DNA of 64,000 nucleotides from Flagellimonas allohymeniacidonis (lineage in GTDB: Bacteria > Bacteroidota > Bacteroidia > Flavobacteriales > Flavobacteriaceae), in assembly GCF_004296335.1 (NCBI RefSeq), contig NZ_SGIU01000001.1, forward strand, positions 907,290 through 971,289. The letters are read 5' to 3'. The position numbers and the translations under genes were made by a program. Under the pieces are notes generated by a model. That model did no database searches. It was not told where the DNA came from and was given only the letters and a program-made list of their open reading frames with translations. This document shows, in pieces, positions 8,966 through 17,692 of the stretch (within the stretch, counting starts at the first letter, position 1; each line of letters starts with the position of its first letter).

Positions 8966-10483
8966 TTGAAAATCTTAGACCGATATATTTTATCGCGATT
9001 TCTTTACAATTTTTTCAGCTCCTTCCTCATCTTAATGGTCATATTCATTTTTCAGGGAATATGGCTTTTTATTGATGACTTGGCAGGAAAAGGGCTAGGT
9101 CTTGTCATAATCGGAAAGTTTCTTTTTTACTATATGCCCAGTTTGGTGGATAAGGTATTACCCTTAACCGTACTGCTCTCTTCCATCTTGACCTTTGGTA
9201 CGTTTGCCGAGAATTATGAGTTTGCCGCGATGAAGGCATCCGGCATCTCGCTGCAAAGAGCCATGCGAAGTTTAATTGTTTTTGTCATTCTTCTGGGCGG
9301 TGTCACCTTTTTCTTTGCCAACAATGTCATTCCCAAATCAGAGCAAAAAACCTTTAATCTTAGACGTAATATTGCCAAGGTGAAGCCTGCGGCGGCAATC
9401 ACAGAAGGTATTTTTAGTGATTTTGAAGGTACTGGGGAAGGCATGAACATCAAAGTGGACAAAAAGTTCGGGGAGCAAGATCGATTTCTTGAAAACGTCA
9501 TCATCCATAAGAAAACCCAACAGGGTGTGAATAATACCGTGATCAAAGCCAAATCGGGGGAATTGATCAGTAGTGAAGATTCAGATATCATTCAACTCGT
9601 GTTGAAGGATGGCAACTATTACGAAGAACTTAAACCCAAGGCGCCCAAAGCCAGAAGAAAACATCCCTTTGCCAAATCAGATTTTGAGACCTATACCATA
9701 AATATCGATGTCTCCGAATTGAACAATCAAGATTTGGAAGAAGATGGTAACATCACCACCAATAAAATGAAGAATGTTACCCGTTTGGTCAAGGATATCG
9801 ATTCCCTAGGGAAGGATAATCTGAAAAAAGTAGAAGCCTTTTCCAAGAATATCACCGGTCGTATGGGAGCCTTTCCCATTTCTAAAGAGAAGGACAGTAT
9901 TCGCGGTATTCGGATTAAACAAAATTTGACCAAAGTACCTGAACAAGAGATTGAGGAAAATGAAAAAGATAGTATTTCTTCCGTGGGTGATGTGTTGGAT
10001 AAACTGCAAGAGTGGCAAAGGCAGCAGGTCTTTAACAATGCAAATACTTCTGTAGCAGGAATCCTTACTACAGTGCAAGCCAAGAAGGAAGAACTTCAAA
10101 AGCGGTTCAAGTTTTATAACAGTCACATTCTATCCCTACATCAGAAATATGCCTTGGCATTTTCTTGTATCATTTTATTTTTTGTGGGGGCGCCGTTGGG
10201 AGCGATCATACGCAAAGGAGGACTCGGATTACCTATGGTCATCGCCATTGTCTTATTTTTGACTTATTATTTTATTGGGGTTTTCGCAGGTAACTATGCC
10301 AAGGAAGGAAATATTCACCCAGCTATCGGCGCTTGGATGTCCACATTCATCATGCTTCCCTTGAGCATATTGCTTACGAAGAGAGCAACTGCCGACCGTG
10401 GTTTAATGGGTGATGGTAATTTTATACAACGGATTACGGAGTTTTTTAAGTTCAAGAAAAAGAATAAGGCCGTCAAAGCATAA
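8966..10483 (+). CDS. LptF/LptG-family permease (lipopolysaccharide export)
   Basis: A 505-residue YjgP/YjgQ-family membrane protein. It begins [20 protein letters not shown], the standard N-terminus of this family, encoded from a TTG start at 8966; no ATG fits. Three N-terminal and three C-terminal membrane helices flank a large periplasmic beta domain (about residues 125-370), the normal LptF/G layout. With LptB it would extract LPS from the inner membrane. The stop codon TAA shares a base with the ATG of the next gene (TAATG), so translation is coupled. Confidence 0.88.
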   Translation: MKILDRYILSRFLYNFFSSFLILMVIFIFQGIWLFIDDLAGKGLGLVIIGKFLFYYMPSLVDKVLPLTVLLSSILTFGTFAENYEFAAMKASGISLQRAMRSLIVFVILLGGVTFFFANNVIPKSEQKTFNLRRNIAKVKPAAAITEGIFSDFEGTGEGMNIKVDKKFGEQDRFLENVIIHKKTQQGVNNTVIKAKSGELISSEDSDIIQLVLKDGNYYEELKPKAPKARRKHPFAKSDFETYTINIDVSELNNQDLEEDGNITTNKMKNVTRLVKDIDSLGKDNLKKVEAFSKNITGRMGAFPISKEKDSIRGIRIKQNLTKVPEQEIEENEKDSISSVGDVLDKLQEWQRQQVFNNANTSVAGILTTVQAKKEELQKRFKFYNSHILSLHQKYALAFSCIILFFVGAPLGAIIRKGGLGLPMVIAIVLFLTYYFIGVFAGNYAKEGNIHPAIGAWMSTFIMLPLSILLTKRATADRGLMGDGNFIQRITEFFKFKKKNKAVKA

Positions 10484-11622
10484 TGGTTACAAAAGAGAAG
10501 AAAATAGAATTGCATACGATTGAAGAAGCCATTGCCGACATCAAGCAAGGAAAGGTCATCATTGTCGTGGATGATGAAAATCGTGAAAATGAAGGAGATT
10601 TTATCGCTGCTGCTGAAAAAGTAACGCCCGATATGATCAACTTTATGGCCACCCATGGACGCGGGCTCATTTGCGCTCCTTTGACGGAGGAACGTTGTAG
10701 TGAACTCGACCTGACCATGATGGTCGAAAATAATACAGTATTGCATCACACGCAATTTACCGTGTCGGTAGACCTTTTAGGTCATGGATGTACCACGGGA
10801 ATATCTGCGCATGATCGGGCCAAAACCGTTCAAGCCTTGGCCAACAGTGATACCAAACCCCACGATTTGGGGCGTCCGGGGCATATTTTCCCATTAAAGG
10901 CCAAAGAAGGAGGCGTTTTGCGTAGAACCGGACATACCGAAGCAGCCATAGATTTTGCCCGTTTGGCGGGATTACAACCTGCAGGTTTATTGGTTGAAAT
11001 ATTGAATGAAGACGGTACCATGGCTCGACTTCCACAATTGGCGGAAGTGGCCAAAAAATTCGACCTCAAAATCGTCTCCATTGAAGATTTGGTGGCTTAT
11101 CGCATGGAGCACGACAGCCTGATTGAAAAGAAAGAAGATTTTGATATCACCACCCGTTTCGGGGATTTCCGCTTGAGGGCCTACGTACAGACCACCAATG
11201 ATCAAGTGCATGTTGCCTTGACCCGAGGTACTTGGAAAAAAGGGGACAAAGTGCTAACCCGTATTAACTCCACCTTGGTCAACAATGATATGTTGGGCAC
11301 CTTGACCAGCAATCCGGATGAGACCTTGCACCGCATGTTCAACGCTTTGAATACGGAAGAAAAAAGTGCCATGATCTTTATCAATCAAGGAAACCAGTCC
11401 ACGAAGCTCTTAGCCCGCTTGGGCGAGTTTAGGAGGTTGAAGGCCGATGGCGTCACCAAGGCTCCCAAAGTTGAGATGGATGCCAAAGACTTTGGTATCG
11501 GGGCACAAATTCTTCATGACCTGAATATTTCGAAAATTCGACTGCTGACCAATTCGAAACAAACACGGCGTGTGGGGATGGTTGGCTACGGTTTGGAGAT
11601 TGTGGAGTATGTAGGTTATTAA
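10483..11622 (+). CDS. ribB: 3,4-dihydroxy-2-butanone-4-phosphate synthase with degenerate GTP cyclohydrolase II domain (RibBX-like)
   Basis: A 379-residue two-domain riboflavin protein. The N-terminal half is a complete DHBP synthase: [11 protein letters not shown] at 30-40 and the RTGHTEAA motif at 148-155. The C-terminal half (about 220-379) aligns with GTP cyclohydrolase II but has lost its zinc site: the three Cys positions read L265, S276 and P278, and the MRQEGRG-type catalytic loop reads INQGNQST at 300-307. The second activity is therefore probably absent, as in the described RibBX proteins, where the X domain is non-catalytic. The DHBP synthase call is firm; a separate RibA should exist elsewhere in the genome. 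Confidence 0.9.
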   Translation: MVTKEKKIELHTIEEAIADIKQGKVIIVVDDENRENEGDFIAAAEKVTPDMINFMATHGRGLICAPLTEERCSELDLTMMVENNTVLHHTQFTVSVDLLGHGCTTGISAHDRAKTVQALANSDTKPHDLGRPGHIFPLKAKEGGVLRRTGHTEAAIDFARLAGLQPAGLLVEILNEDGTMARLPQLAEVAKKFDLKIVSIEDLVAYRMEHDSLIEKKEDFDITTRFGDFRLRAYVQTTNDQVHVALTRGTWKKGDKVLTRINSTLVNNDMLGTLTSNPDETLHRMFNALNTEEKSAMIFINQGNQSTKLLARLGEFRRLKADGVTKAPKVEMDAKDFGIGAQILHDLNISKIRLLTNSKQTRRVGMVGYGLEIVEYVGY

Positions 11623-12812
11623 ATTATTTCTCGGAGCACGCTGACCATTTGCTGTCCCCGTTGCCCTACCTCCTTTTCCGTCCATCCTAATTTCATCAAA
11701 CAGGAAATGGTGCGTCCCATCCAATGGTCGGAAGCCGAAAAATCCGCTTGGGAATAATCCGGTAAACTGTCCCGTACTTCCTGAGGAAGTTTTCCCAAGG
11801 ATTTCTTCTGAATCAAATGTTCCCATTTTCGATAGTAATGCCAATTATTGTCGTACCAATAAAAACATCCATCCACTCCATTTTCACTAAGACTTGCATG
11901 GGCCTTTCTCGCTATTTCTTCTGAAGGAAGGAAAAAATTGAGAAATGAATAATTCTCTTCACCCCCATCGGGCACTCTTCTAAATGTTATCCCAGGAACT
12001 TGGGATAGTGCCTCCCGCAGAACGGTATAATTTCGTTTCTGAATGGCTATAAACTCATCTAATCTTTCCACCTGCGCACAGCCAACTGCCGCGTTCAGTT
12101 CGGAAATTCGAAAATTATACCCCAAAAAAGGATGCTCTTCGGCCCCGCGATCATGCCCAATATGATTATGCCCATGGTCGGAATATTTGTGCGCATTTTC
12201 ATAATAGGATGCATTGTTTGTAATTACAGCACCGCCTTCACCACAGGTTATCGTCTTTACATAATCGAAAGAGAAACACCCCAAATCCCCAATACTGCCC
12301 AAGGGTTTTCCTTTGTAACTGCCTCCTATGGCCTGGCAGGCATCCTCCAAGAGCAAGAGTCCATGTTCTTCGCAGATGACCTTAAGGGCATCCAAATCGG
12401 CCATGGAACCGCACATATGTACGGGCATGATTACTTTGGTCTTTTTGGATATTGCTCGTTTGACGGCTTCAGGGTCCAGAGTAAGAGTGTCATCAATATC
12501 AACCAAAACAGGCACTGCCCCCAATGCTATAATAGATTCAAAACTGGCCACAAAGGTGAAGGTCGGCATAATGACCTCATCCCCTGCCCCCACTCCAGCA
12601 CTGGCCAATGCGACCGTCAGAGCCGAAGTACCGCTGCTGGTTAAGTGCACATGGTTTACCTGCATTCTTTCGGCAAGTGTAGATTCCAACTGTTTAGCTT
12701 TCCAATGTCCGTTGCGCATACCATCAAACCCATAACGCATCAGAACTCCAGAGTCCAAAACATCTTGTACTTGCTTTCTTTCCTGATCTCCAAAAAGTTC
12801 AAATCCTGGCAT
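11619..12812 (-). CDS. DegT/DnrJ/EryC1-family PLP aminotransferase
   Basis: A 397-residue sugar-aminotransferase-fold enzyme. SSGTSALTVALASAGVGAGDEV at about 59-80 and the HMCG segment match the family; the PLP lysine is K186 in FSFDYVKTITCGEGG. These enzymes usually aminate keto-sugars for surface glycans or antibiotics, but also other ketones. There are no glycan genes nearby, so the substrate is unknown. It converges on the riboflavin gene with a 4-bp overlap of the stop regions. Confidence 0.9.
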   Translation of the reverse strand: MPGFELFGDQERKQVQDVLDSGVLMRYGFDGMRNGHWKAKQLESTLAERMQVNHVHLTSSGTSALTVALASAGVGAGDEVIMPTFTFVASFESIIALGAVPVLVDIDDTLTLDPEAVKRAISKKTKVIMPVHMCGSMADLDALKVICEEHGLLLLEDACQAIGGSYKGKPLGSIGDLGCFSFDYVKTITCGEGGAVITNNASYYENAHKYSDHGHNHIGHDRGAEEHPFLGYNFRISELNAAVGCAQVERLDEFIAIQKRNYTVLREALSQVPGITFRRVPDGGEENYSFLNFFLPSEEIARKAHASLSENGVDGCFYWYDNNWHYYRKWEHLIQKKSLGKLPQEVRDSLPDYSQADFSASDHWMGRTISCLMKLGWTEKEVGQRGQQMVSVLREII

Positions 12813-12862
12813 ATTATATCTTAAGTATTACTAAATCACTTTTAGAATCATTCATAAATCGG

Positions 12863-13663
12863 TCAACACCATTGTTTGAATACCGACTGACAGAGAAAAT
12901 CGGCTAGCAGGTCGCCGAACCATAATTTTATTGCCATAATCACAACCATGACCACCAAAAATGTTTTTACAAAACCATCTCCCTTTTTGACCGAAAATCG
13001 ACTTGCAATCCATGCACCACTTCCATTTCCAATGGCCAAGATAAGTCCGACCTTCCATACTACCTTATCGTTGTAAGCGAAGACTGCCAATGCAGCCAAC
13101 ATGTAAACAAATATCACCACGACCTTTGTCGCATTGACCCGAACCAAGTTCATACGGTTTGTAAAATGCATGAACAAAATCATTAAGAATCCCAAACCCG
13201 CATTGATGAACCCACCATAAATTCCAAAAAAGAAAAATACAACAACACTGAGCCATAAATATTTGCCCGTAAGTCGCTCTTCCATTTCCTCCAGCCTCAT
13301 TTTTGGTTTAAATATAATAATGAGCACCACACAGAGCATCACAATGGCCAAAATACGGTTGAAGGTCGTACCGGTTACATCAACCGCAATACGTGCACCT
13401 ATCAAGGAACCAAAAAAAGCTGAAATCCCTAAATACACATTAAATGGGTAGGTAGAAACCCCCTTGCTTTTAAAACCGGCAGTGGCAATAGCAGTTTGGA
13501 TAACAATCGCCACCCTATTGGTACCATTGGCAACGTTCGGCGGGAGACCTAAAAAAATTAGAATTGGCAATGATAGTAATGAACCGCCTCCCGCTATGGT
13601 ATTGATAAAACCAACCGCAAAACCGACCACAATCAAGAAGATGTAGTGATACCATTCGTCCAT
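12863..13663 (-). CDS. sulfite exporter TauE/SafE-family membrane protein
   Basis: A 266-residue inner-membrane protein with about eight helices and the TauE/SafE signature GFINTIAGGGSLLSLPIL near the N-terminus, repeated in divergent form as GGFINAGLGFLMI in the second half. The family moves sulfite, sulfoacetate or other small organosulfur anions. It is 50 bp upstream of the DegT gene on the same strand; no functional link is evident. Confidence 0.9.
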   Translation of the reverse strand: MDEWYHYIFLIVVGFAVGFINTIAGGGSLLSLPILIFLGLPPNVANGTNRVAIVIQTAIATAGFKSKGVSTYPFNVYLGISAFFGSLIGARIAVDVTGTTFNRILAIVMLCVVLIIIFKPKMRLEEMEERLTGKYLWLSVVVFFFFGIYGGFINAGLGFLMILFMHFTNRMNLVRVNATKVVVIFVYMLAALAVFAYNDKVVWKVGLILAIGNGSGAWIASRFSVKKGDGFVKTFLVVMVVIMAIKLWFGDLLADFLCQSVFKQWC

Positions 13664-13831
13664 GCCACAAAAATAGATGATGAGCCAGAAATGGCGAATG
13701 CTATTTTAGTCAAAAACCTCAACAGTTATAAACACTGGATATTGAAACCCCATTAGCATACATTACAATATTTGTAGGAAATGTAATCCGACAAAAAACG
13801 TTTACCTTCGTTAAAACTAAAATCATTAATC

Positions 13832-14326
13832 ATGAAAAAAGCAGCATTTTTCGTTTTATTGTTAGTCTTGAGCTCTCCGATGTTTGGGCAAGGAGATTTC
13901 AAAGCAAGCGCACATCTTGGGCTTCCCATAGGTGATGCTAGCGACTTTGCCACCTTTGCCATCGCTGTTGACCTTGGCTATTTATTGGAAATCAGCGATG
14001 AATTTTCAGCTGGTCCCGCTATTGGCTATTCGCATAGTTTTGGTGATGACATAACTTCAGGTGGTTTTACCATTGAAGTAGATGATGTTCAATTTCTTCC
14101 CATTGGTGGTGAGGCAAGATATGCCTTCGATAGTTTCTTTGTAGGGGGCGGTTTGGGTTATGCAATTGGAATCAATGATGGAAATGATGGAGGTTTCTAC
14201 TATAGTCCAAGATTTGGTTATAATGTTTCGGATAAAGTGGCCATCATGGCAGCTTATAGAGGAGTTGCCGTAGACGGTGGCTCTTGGGACCTTATAACCG
14301 CGGGCGTAGAAATCAACCTGAATTAA
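13832..14326 (+). CDS. secreted outer-membrane beta-barrel protein
   Basis: A 164-residue protein with a signal peptide (MKKAAFFVLLLVLSSPMFGQ, cut after about residue 20). The rest is alternating amphipathic strands with glycine-rich turns (AHLGLPIGDASD, GGGLGYAIGINDGNDGG), and the final strand LITAGVEINLN is typical of small OM beta-barrels. Function unknown. It stands alone just upstream of the tRNA gene. Confidence 0.8.
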   Translation: MKKAAFFVLLLVLSSPMFGQGDFKASAHLGLPIGDASDFATFAIAVDLGYLLEISDEFSAGPAIGYSHSFGDDITSGGFTIEVDDVQFLPIGGEARYAFDSFFVGGGLGYAIGINDGNDGGFYYSPRFGYNVSDKVAIMAAYRGVAVDGGSWDLITAGVEINLN

Positions 14327-14477
14327 AAATACAATCCTGAGGTTAATTACCTGGTTCCCTGCTCTGGGAACCAGGTTTCTTTTTTAAAACCATGGGTTTA
14401 CCCACCTTAGGAATTAGCTTAAACCAAGGTAATTTGCTGAAATCAAAAAAAACCTTTCCACAAACCTAAAAGCTTTA

Positions 14478-14485
14478 TATATTTG
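14478..14485 (+). promoter_or_regulatory. -7 element of the tRNA-Ser promoter
   Basis: TATATTTG exactly matches the Bacteroidota TAnnTTTG -7 box. It lies 11 bp before the first base of the tRNA gene, placing the transcript start a few bases upstream of the mature 5' end. No clear -33 TTG is visible. Confidence 0.55.
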
Positions 14486-14496
14486 CACCCGCAAAA

Positions 14497-14581
14497 GGAG
14501 GAATGGCAGAGTGGTCGAATGCGGCAGTCTTGAAAACTGTTGAGGGTCACACCTCCGGGGGTTCGAATCCCTCTTCCTCCG
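14497..14581 (+). tRNA. tRNA-Ser (anticodon UGA)
   Basis: A class II tRNA with a long variable arm. The acceptor stem pairs GGAGGAA (14497-14503) with TTCCTCC (14574-14580). The anticodon loop CTTGAAA carries TGA at 14531-14533, flanked by the stem CAGT/ACTG. The T arm reads GGGGGTTCGAATCCCTC. The discriminator base is G; CCA is not encoded. The 3' end is the attachment site of the mobile element that follows. Confidence 0.97.
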
Positions 14582-14584
14582 CAA
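14569..14584 (+). repeat. attL (tRNA-Ser 3' end core)
   Basis: CCCTCTTCCTCCGCAA, identical to 28897-28912. Thirteen of its 16 bases are the T-arm/acceptor end of tRNA-Ser, so integration leaves the tRNA gene whole. Outside the core the flanks differ (GATAGCCC on the element side here, TCAAGCGC on the chromosomal side of the right copy), which fixes the core length. Confidence 0.85.
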
Positions 14585-14589
14585 GATAG

Positions 14590-14622
14590 CCCTGTAAACT
14601 TAATGTTTATGGGGTTTTTATT
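14590..14622 (+). terminator. terminator following tRNA-Ser, supplied by the element
   Basis: CCCTGTAAAC (14590-14599) pairs over ten positions, two of them G-T wobbles, with GTTTATGGGG (14605-14614) around a 5-base loop, followed by TTTTTATTTTA. It starts six bases after the att core on the element side, so the element replaces the terminator it displaced when it inserted. Confidence 0.7.
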
Positions 14623-14659
14623 TTATGGTTGACAGTTTGGTTGTTGGTTTAGGGTAAAA

Positions 14660-15226
14660 TTAATTTCCCTTTAAAATCTTCTCAAAGGTTGCCAAATAGC
14701 TCCTTACACTATAAATGAACTTACTGTACTCCATTCTACCCTGAACATAAGCCACATAAAAATTGAAGTAGGCCTCATCAAAATCACCATTTGATGTGGA
14801 TTTCCTGATCTTTATGATTTCCTTGTAGGACAGGCCAAGTACGGTGTACTCAATTCTTGATGTCAGGTTAAATTGGATTGTGGAGATGGCCTCAACGGTC
14901 CTACTAAATTTTTCCAATTTCTTCAGTTCACTATAGAATCTTTCCACGTGCACTTCCGATAATTGGAACTCAGGGTTCAAAATACGGTCGATGACCCTCT
15001 GGAATACTTCCACATCCACCATCTGGCTTTCGCCTAAGTTCTTTAGGATTTTGTTTACCTTGTATACGCTTTGGATGAGCTGAACCACCTCTACGGCGTC
15101 CATTAACCGGGTGTCGTCCTCCGCGTACAAATTTTCCGATGTTTCCACCATAAAGTAACCTGCATGGCTCCCTGGTGTGAATTTTTTAGCGATGTCGTGC
15201 ATCGTTTGTCCTGAAATTACTCTCAT
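14660..15226 (-). CDS. unknown element protein
   Basis: A 188-residue, largely helical soluble protein with no signal peptide or membrane segment and no motif I recognise. It is the first gene inside the left attachment site and is transcribed toward it. It lies just downstream of a 52-codon gene on the same strand, and both face away from the XRE repressor across a palindrome. That layout suggests repressor-controlled early expression, but its role is unknown. Confidence 0.65.
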   Translation of the reverse strand: MRVISGQTMHDIAKKFTPGSHAGYFMVETSENLYAEDDTRLMDAVEVVQLIQSVYKVNKILKNLGESQMVDVEVFQRVIDRILNPEFQLSEVHVERFYSELKKLEKFSRTVEAISTIQFNLTSRIEYTVLGLSYKEIIKIRKSTSNGDFDEAYFNFYVAYVQGRMEYSKFIYSVRSYLATFEKILKGN

Positions 15227-15244
15227 ATTATTTGGTTTTAAAAG

Positions 15245-15403
15245 TTAGAATTTCCTTCTGAAGCATTTTTTAAGTCGCCGAGTACTGTGCTTGAGCATTT
15301 TGTTGTTTTCTTCACTTGGGTCCTTTTGGAAATTGGCTGCATTTTCCCAGACAGAGTCAAAGATTGGGGCGAGGTTTGGATTTTGTGAGATTTTGATACG
15401 CAT
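15245..15403 (-). CDS. small basic protein, 52 residues
   Basis: An open frame from ATG 15403 to TAA 15245, starting MRIKISQNPNLAPIFDS and ending in a strongly basic tail (STRRLKKCFRRKF). It is 18 bp upstream of the 188-residue gene and in the same orientation, and begins 32 bp from the 20-bp palindrome. The basic C-terminus would suit nucleic-acid binding. No known family was recognised; small size keeps confidence moderate. Confidence 0.5.
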   Translation of the reverse strand: MRIKISQNPNLAPIFDSVWENAANFQKDPSEENNKMLKHSTRRLKKCFRRKF

Positions 15404-15435
15404 TATATACATGTTTTGTTAATTATTATATTCAA

Positions 15436-15455
15436 ATATACATTATAATGTATAT
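15436..15455. promoter_or_regulatory. 20-bp perfect palindrome, candidate operator of the element repressor
   Basis: ATATACATTATAATGTATAT reads identically on both strands. It lies in the 143-bp gap between the leftward small gene and the rightward XRE gene. A further half-site, TATACAT, occurs at 15406-15412 overlapping the start codon of the small gene. Position and symmetry fit a CI/Cro-type switch; binding by the XRE protein is inferred. Confidence 0.6.
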
Positions 15456-15546
15456 AGTTAGAAGATATAAATGTTAAATTTTGATACTATGTTGTATAAT
15501 TTAAGAGATTCTATTCATCATGAATCATTTTTACTAACTTAGTAGT

Positions 15547-15861
15547 ATGATAAAAGATGCCGTTAAGGGAATATTGAAGGCAAAAGGAATGACCCAGAGT
15601 GATCTCGCCAAAAAACTTGGTATTTCACAAGAAACAATAAGCAGGCAGATTGGTGGCAATCCTACTTTAAAAACCATTACAGACATAGCGAATGCTTTGG
15701 ACGTCGATATCCGTGAACTATTCCGGCCAACAAAGGGTGGCGAACTGCTAAATGGGTTTGTCCAGTATAAGGATAAAGTTTATGTCATAAATAATCGAAA
15801 AGACCTTGAATCACTTTTAGAAAAGCTAAATACCCAAACAAACTACACTAAATTGGATTAA
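15547..15861 (+). CDS. XRE-family (Cro/CI-like) helix-turn-helix regulator
   Basis: A 104-residue protein with a lambda-repressor-type HTH at about 6-60 (AKGMTQSDLAKKLGISQETISRQIG, ending in IANALDVDIRELF) and a short C-terminal segment. There is no peptidase or metal-sensor domain, so induction by RecA cleavage is not indicated. It is divergent from the two leftmost element genes across a perfect palindrome, the usual place for a master repressor of an integrated element. Confidence 0.9.
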   Translation: MIKDAVKGILKAKGMTQSDLAKKLGISQETISRQIGGNPTLKTITDIANALDVDIRELFRPTKGGELLNGFVQYKDKVYVINNRKDLESLLEKLNTQTNYTKLD

Positions 15862-15914
15862 TCTAGTTTGGGTATTTGTTCAATAAAGGTGAATCCTTTT
15901 ATCGTCCAAAAAAG

Positions 15915-17321
15915 TTAGTCCCGTTCAATGTACTTTGATATACAATGAGCCGCCCCGGACTTGCTAGCCAAGGAGTGGAAATCATCCAAAAACTTAACCT
16001 CAAAATCATGCTTTTTCCAAAGCTTTTCATTTTCTTCATCAATAACTTTTAATTCTTTCCATACCCCATGTCCATATGTTGGCAAAAAAACCTTATTTCC
16101 TTCTGTTGTTATTTCAGTTAAATTGTTATTTGAAGTAGCGAAATACCACTTTCTCACATTAATTTGTTTCAAGCCTAATATTGCCATTTGATCCAATATT
16201 TTTTTCGCCTCGTCGTTTGGTAAATTTTCACTTATGTTTTTCTTTTTGTAAGCATTTTTTCCGGTTTTATCAATATAGACATAGGGCATAGGATTTCTAT
16301 AAATTTCAAATCCTTCACTCTCCAGAAATTCAGCCACTTGATTAAATTGTCCAATTAACGCATAACTTGAATTAGGTAAAATATGTTGATCGTTTATCAG
16401 GTCAATAGCCAAACTTGGGTCACCTACCATCAATTTATATTTATTATTGAGGGTATTCCTACCTAATAAGGAAATAAACATATCGATATGGAAAATTGGT
16501 TGATAAGTGCCAAATCCTTCTCCTTTAATCTCTAAGAAATATTCTTCACCAATTTTCACTAATTCATAAGACTTTTTTGGCGCAGGTTTAAGACTGTGGT
16601 AGGGAAAAATCAAATCTTTATAACCATCAAGATATGTTTTGAATACTACTCGTGCTTTATCTATAAAATTGTATTCGTTAGCATTAGTATCAATAATACC
16701 ACCAAATGCCGTTTTAACAGCATAATCTAAACCAATTAAATAAAAGTCATCGCCGACCAAAACATTACCCCCCTGAAAGTATGCAGGGGTCTGAAAAGAC
16801 TCTAATTCTGTTGCCTTTGATATATAATCCGCAATTACGGCATCACCATATCGATGGAAGGAAATCGGCTCTAACAAATACGTTTTTCCATTTTCACCAG
16901 ATACACCTGTTACGTACGCATCTTCAGCCCAGATTAAAAAATTAAGATCGTTTTCCGCAGTGACTATTTCAAAATCCGTATGGTTGAATTCAGATAACCA
17001 TTGGTTAACAACATTTCTTACCTTTTCATGTGTGAAAATTATAAATTTTACCGATTGTCCAAGTGATTCCATTAAGGATTTTAGTGCGGAACCATCGGTT
17101 GGTTCGTTAGCCTTGATAACTGTAGCATAATCTGGTATTGCTAGCAAAACCTTTTTAATTCTGCCGTGAGCGCTACCAATTAATTTAATCTTTGTTGGTC
17201 TAGGTGTTCCTAGGCTTGATTCTAGTAACCGAAATGTATTAAAACCTGGTGGTGTCATGTCAGAATAGGTTCGACTCTTACTTTTTTCGTCTTCGAAGAA
17301 ATGTTGTTCTTTAATTGTCAT
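15915..17321 (-). CDS. guanidino-modifying-enzyme-fold protein (agmatine/peptidylarginine deiminase-like)
   Basis: A 468-residue protein with the ordered landmarks of the GME superfamily: WAEDAYVTG at 131-139, FQGGNVLVGDD at 182-192, HIDMFISLLG with H278 and D280, and a near-terminal GAAHCIS with the presumed nucleophile C460. Agmatine and Porphyromonas-type peptidylarginine deiminases share the GGN block, the H-x-D and the C-terminal G-x-x-HC. The usual W-x-R-D reads W-A-E-D here, so guanidinium recognition may differ. There is no signal peptide. It is cargo on the element; a deiminase, amidinotransferase or hydrolase role is inferred. It ends convergently 54 bp from the XRE gene. Confidence 0.6.
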   Translation of the reverse strand: MTIKEQHFFEDEKSKSRTYSDMTPPGFNTFRLLESSLGTPRPTKIKLIGSAHGRIKKVLLAIPDYATVIKANEPTDGSALKSLMESLGQSVKFIIFTHEKVRNVVNQWLSEFNHTDFEIVTAENDLNFLIWAEDAYVTGVSGENGKTYLLEPISFHRYGDAVIADYISKATELESFQTPAYFQGGNVLVGDDFYLIGLDYAVKTAFGGIIDTNANEYNFIDKARVVFKTYLDGYKDLIFPYHSLKPAPKKSYELVKIGEEYFLEIKGEGFGTYQPIFHIDMFISLLGRNTLNNKYKLMVGDPSLAIDLINDQHILPNSSYALIGQFNQVAEFLESEGFEIYRNPMPYVYIDKTGKNAYKKKNISENLPNDEAKKILDQMAILGLKQINVRKWYFATSNNNLTEITTEGNKVFLPTYGHGVWKELKVIDEENEKLWKKHDFEVKFLDDFHSLASKSGAAHCISKYIERD

Positions 17322-17692
17322 AATTAACTTTTTTATTTAGGTTTTATAAATCAAACTTTTAGAAAAATCAAAAGAGCCATATTCAGATTTCGATTCACAT
17401 AAATTTGCCTAAAAGCAAAACGTAAGGGCGATGATGGGGGTAGTTCTCAGGTAATCTAATACCTATAAAAAGAAGGGCTATTAAATTTATATTTTACCTT
17501 TTTAAATTCATTGCAGATAATCCTTATAAATACTAAGGTTTTCCTTCAATGATGACTACATATTTACCATAGTACTTCAATGGATTTTTTTAGCGCCTTC
17601 CCTTTAATCCCATTTTGATGTAAATCATCGATCTTTAGTTTAGAATGTCAAAAAAATAGACTTACATTTTGAGGTCAATAATAGCCGGCCAC
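17322..17692. other. AT-rich intergenic region between divergent cargo genes
   Basis: 370 bp between the leftward GME-like gene and the rightward two-TM gene. It must hold both promoters. It is AT-rich with no long open frame, tRNA, or convincing palindrome or terminator that I can see. Confidence 0.5.

Noticed and set aside
12132..12644. 170-codon frame opposite the DegT aminotransferase
   Set aside because: Shadow of a gene with a clear PLP lysine and family motifs.
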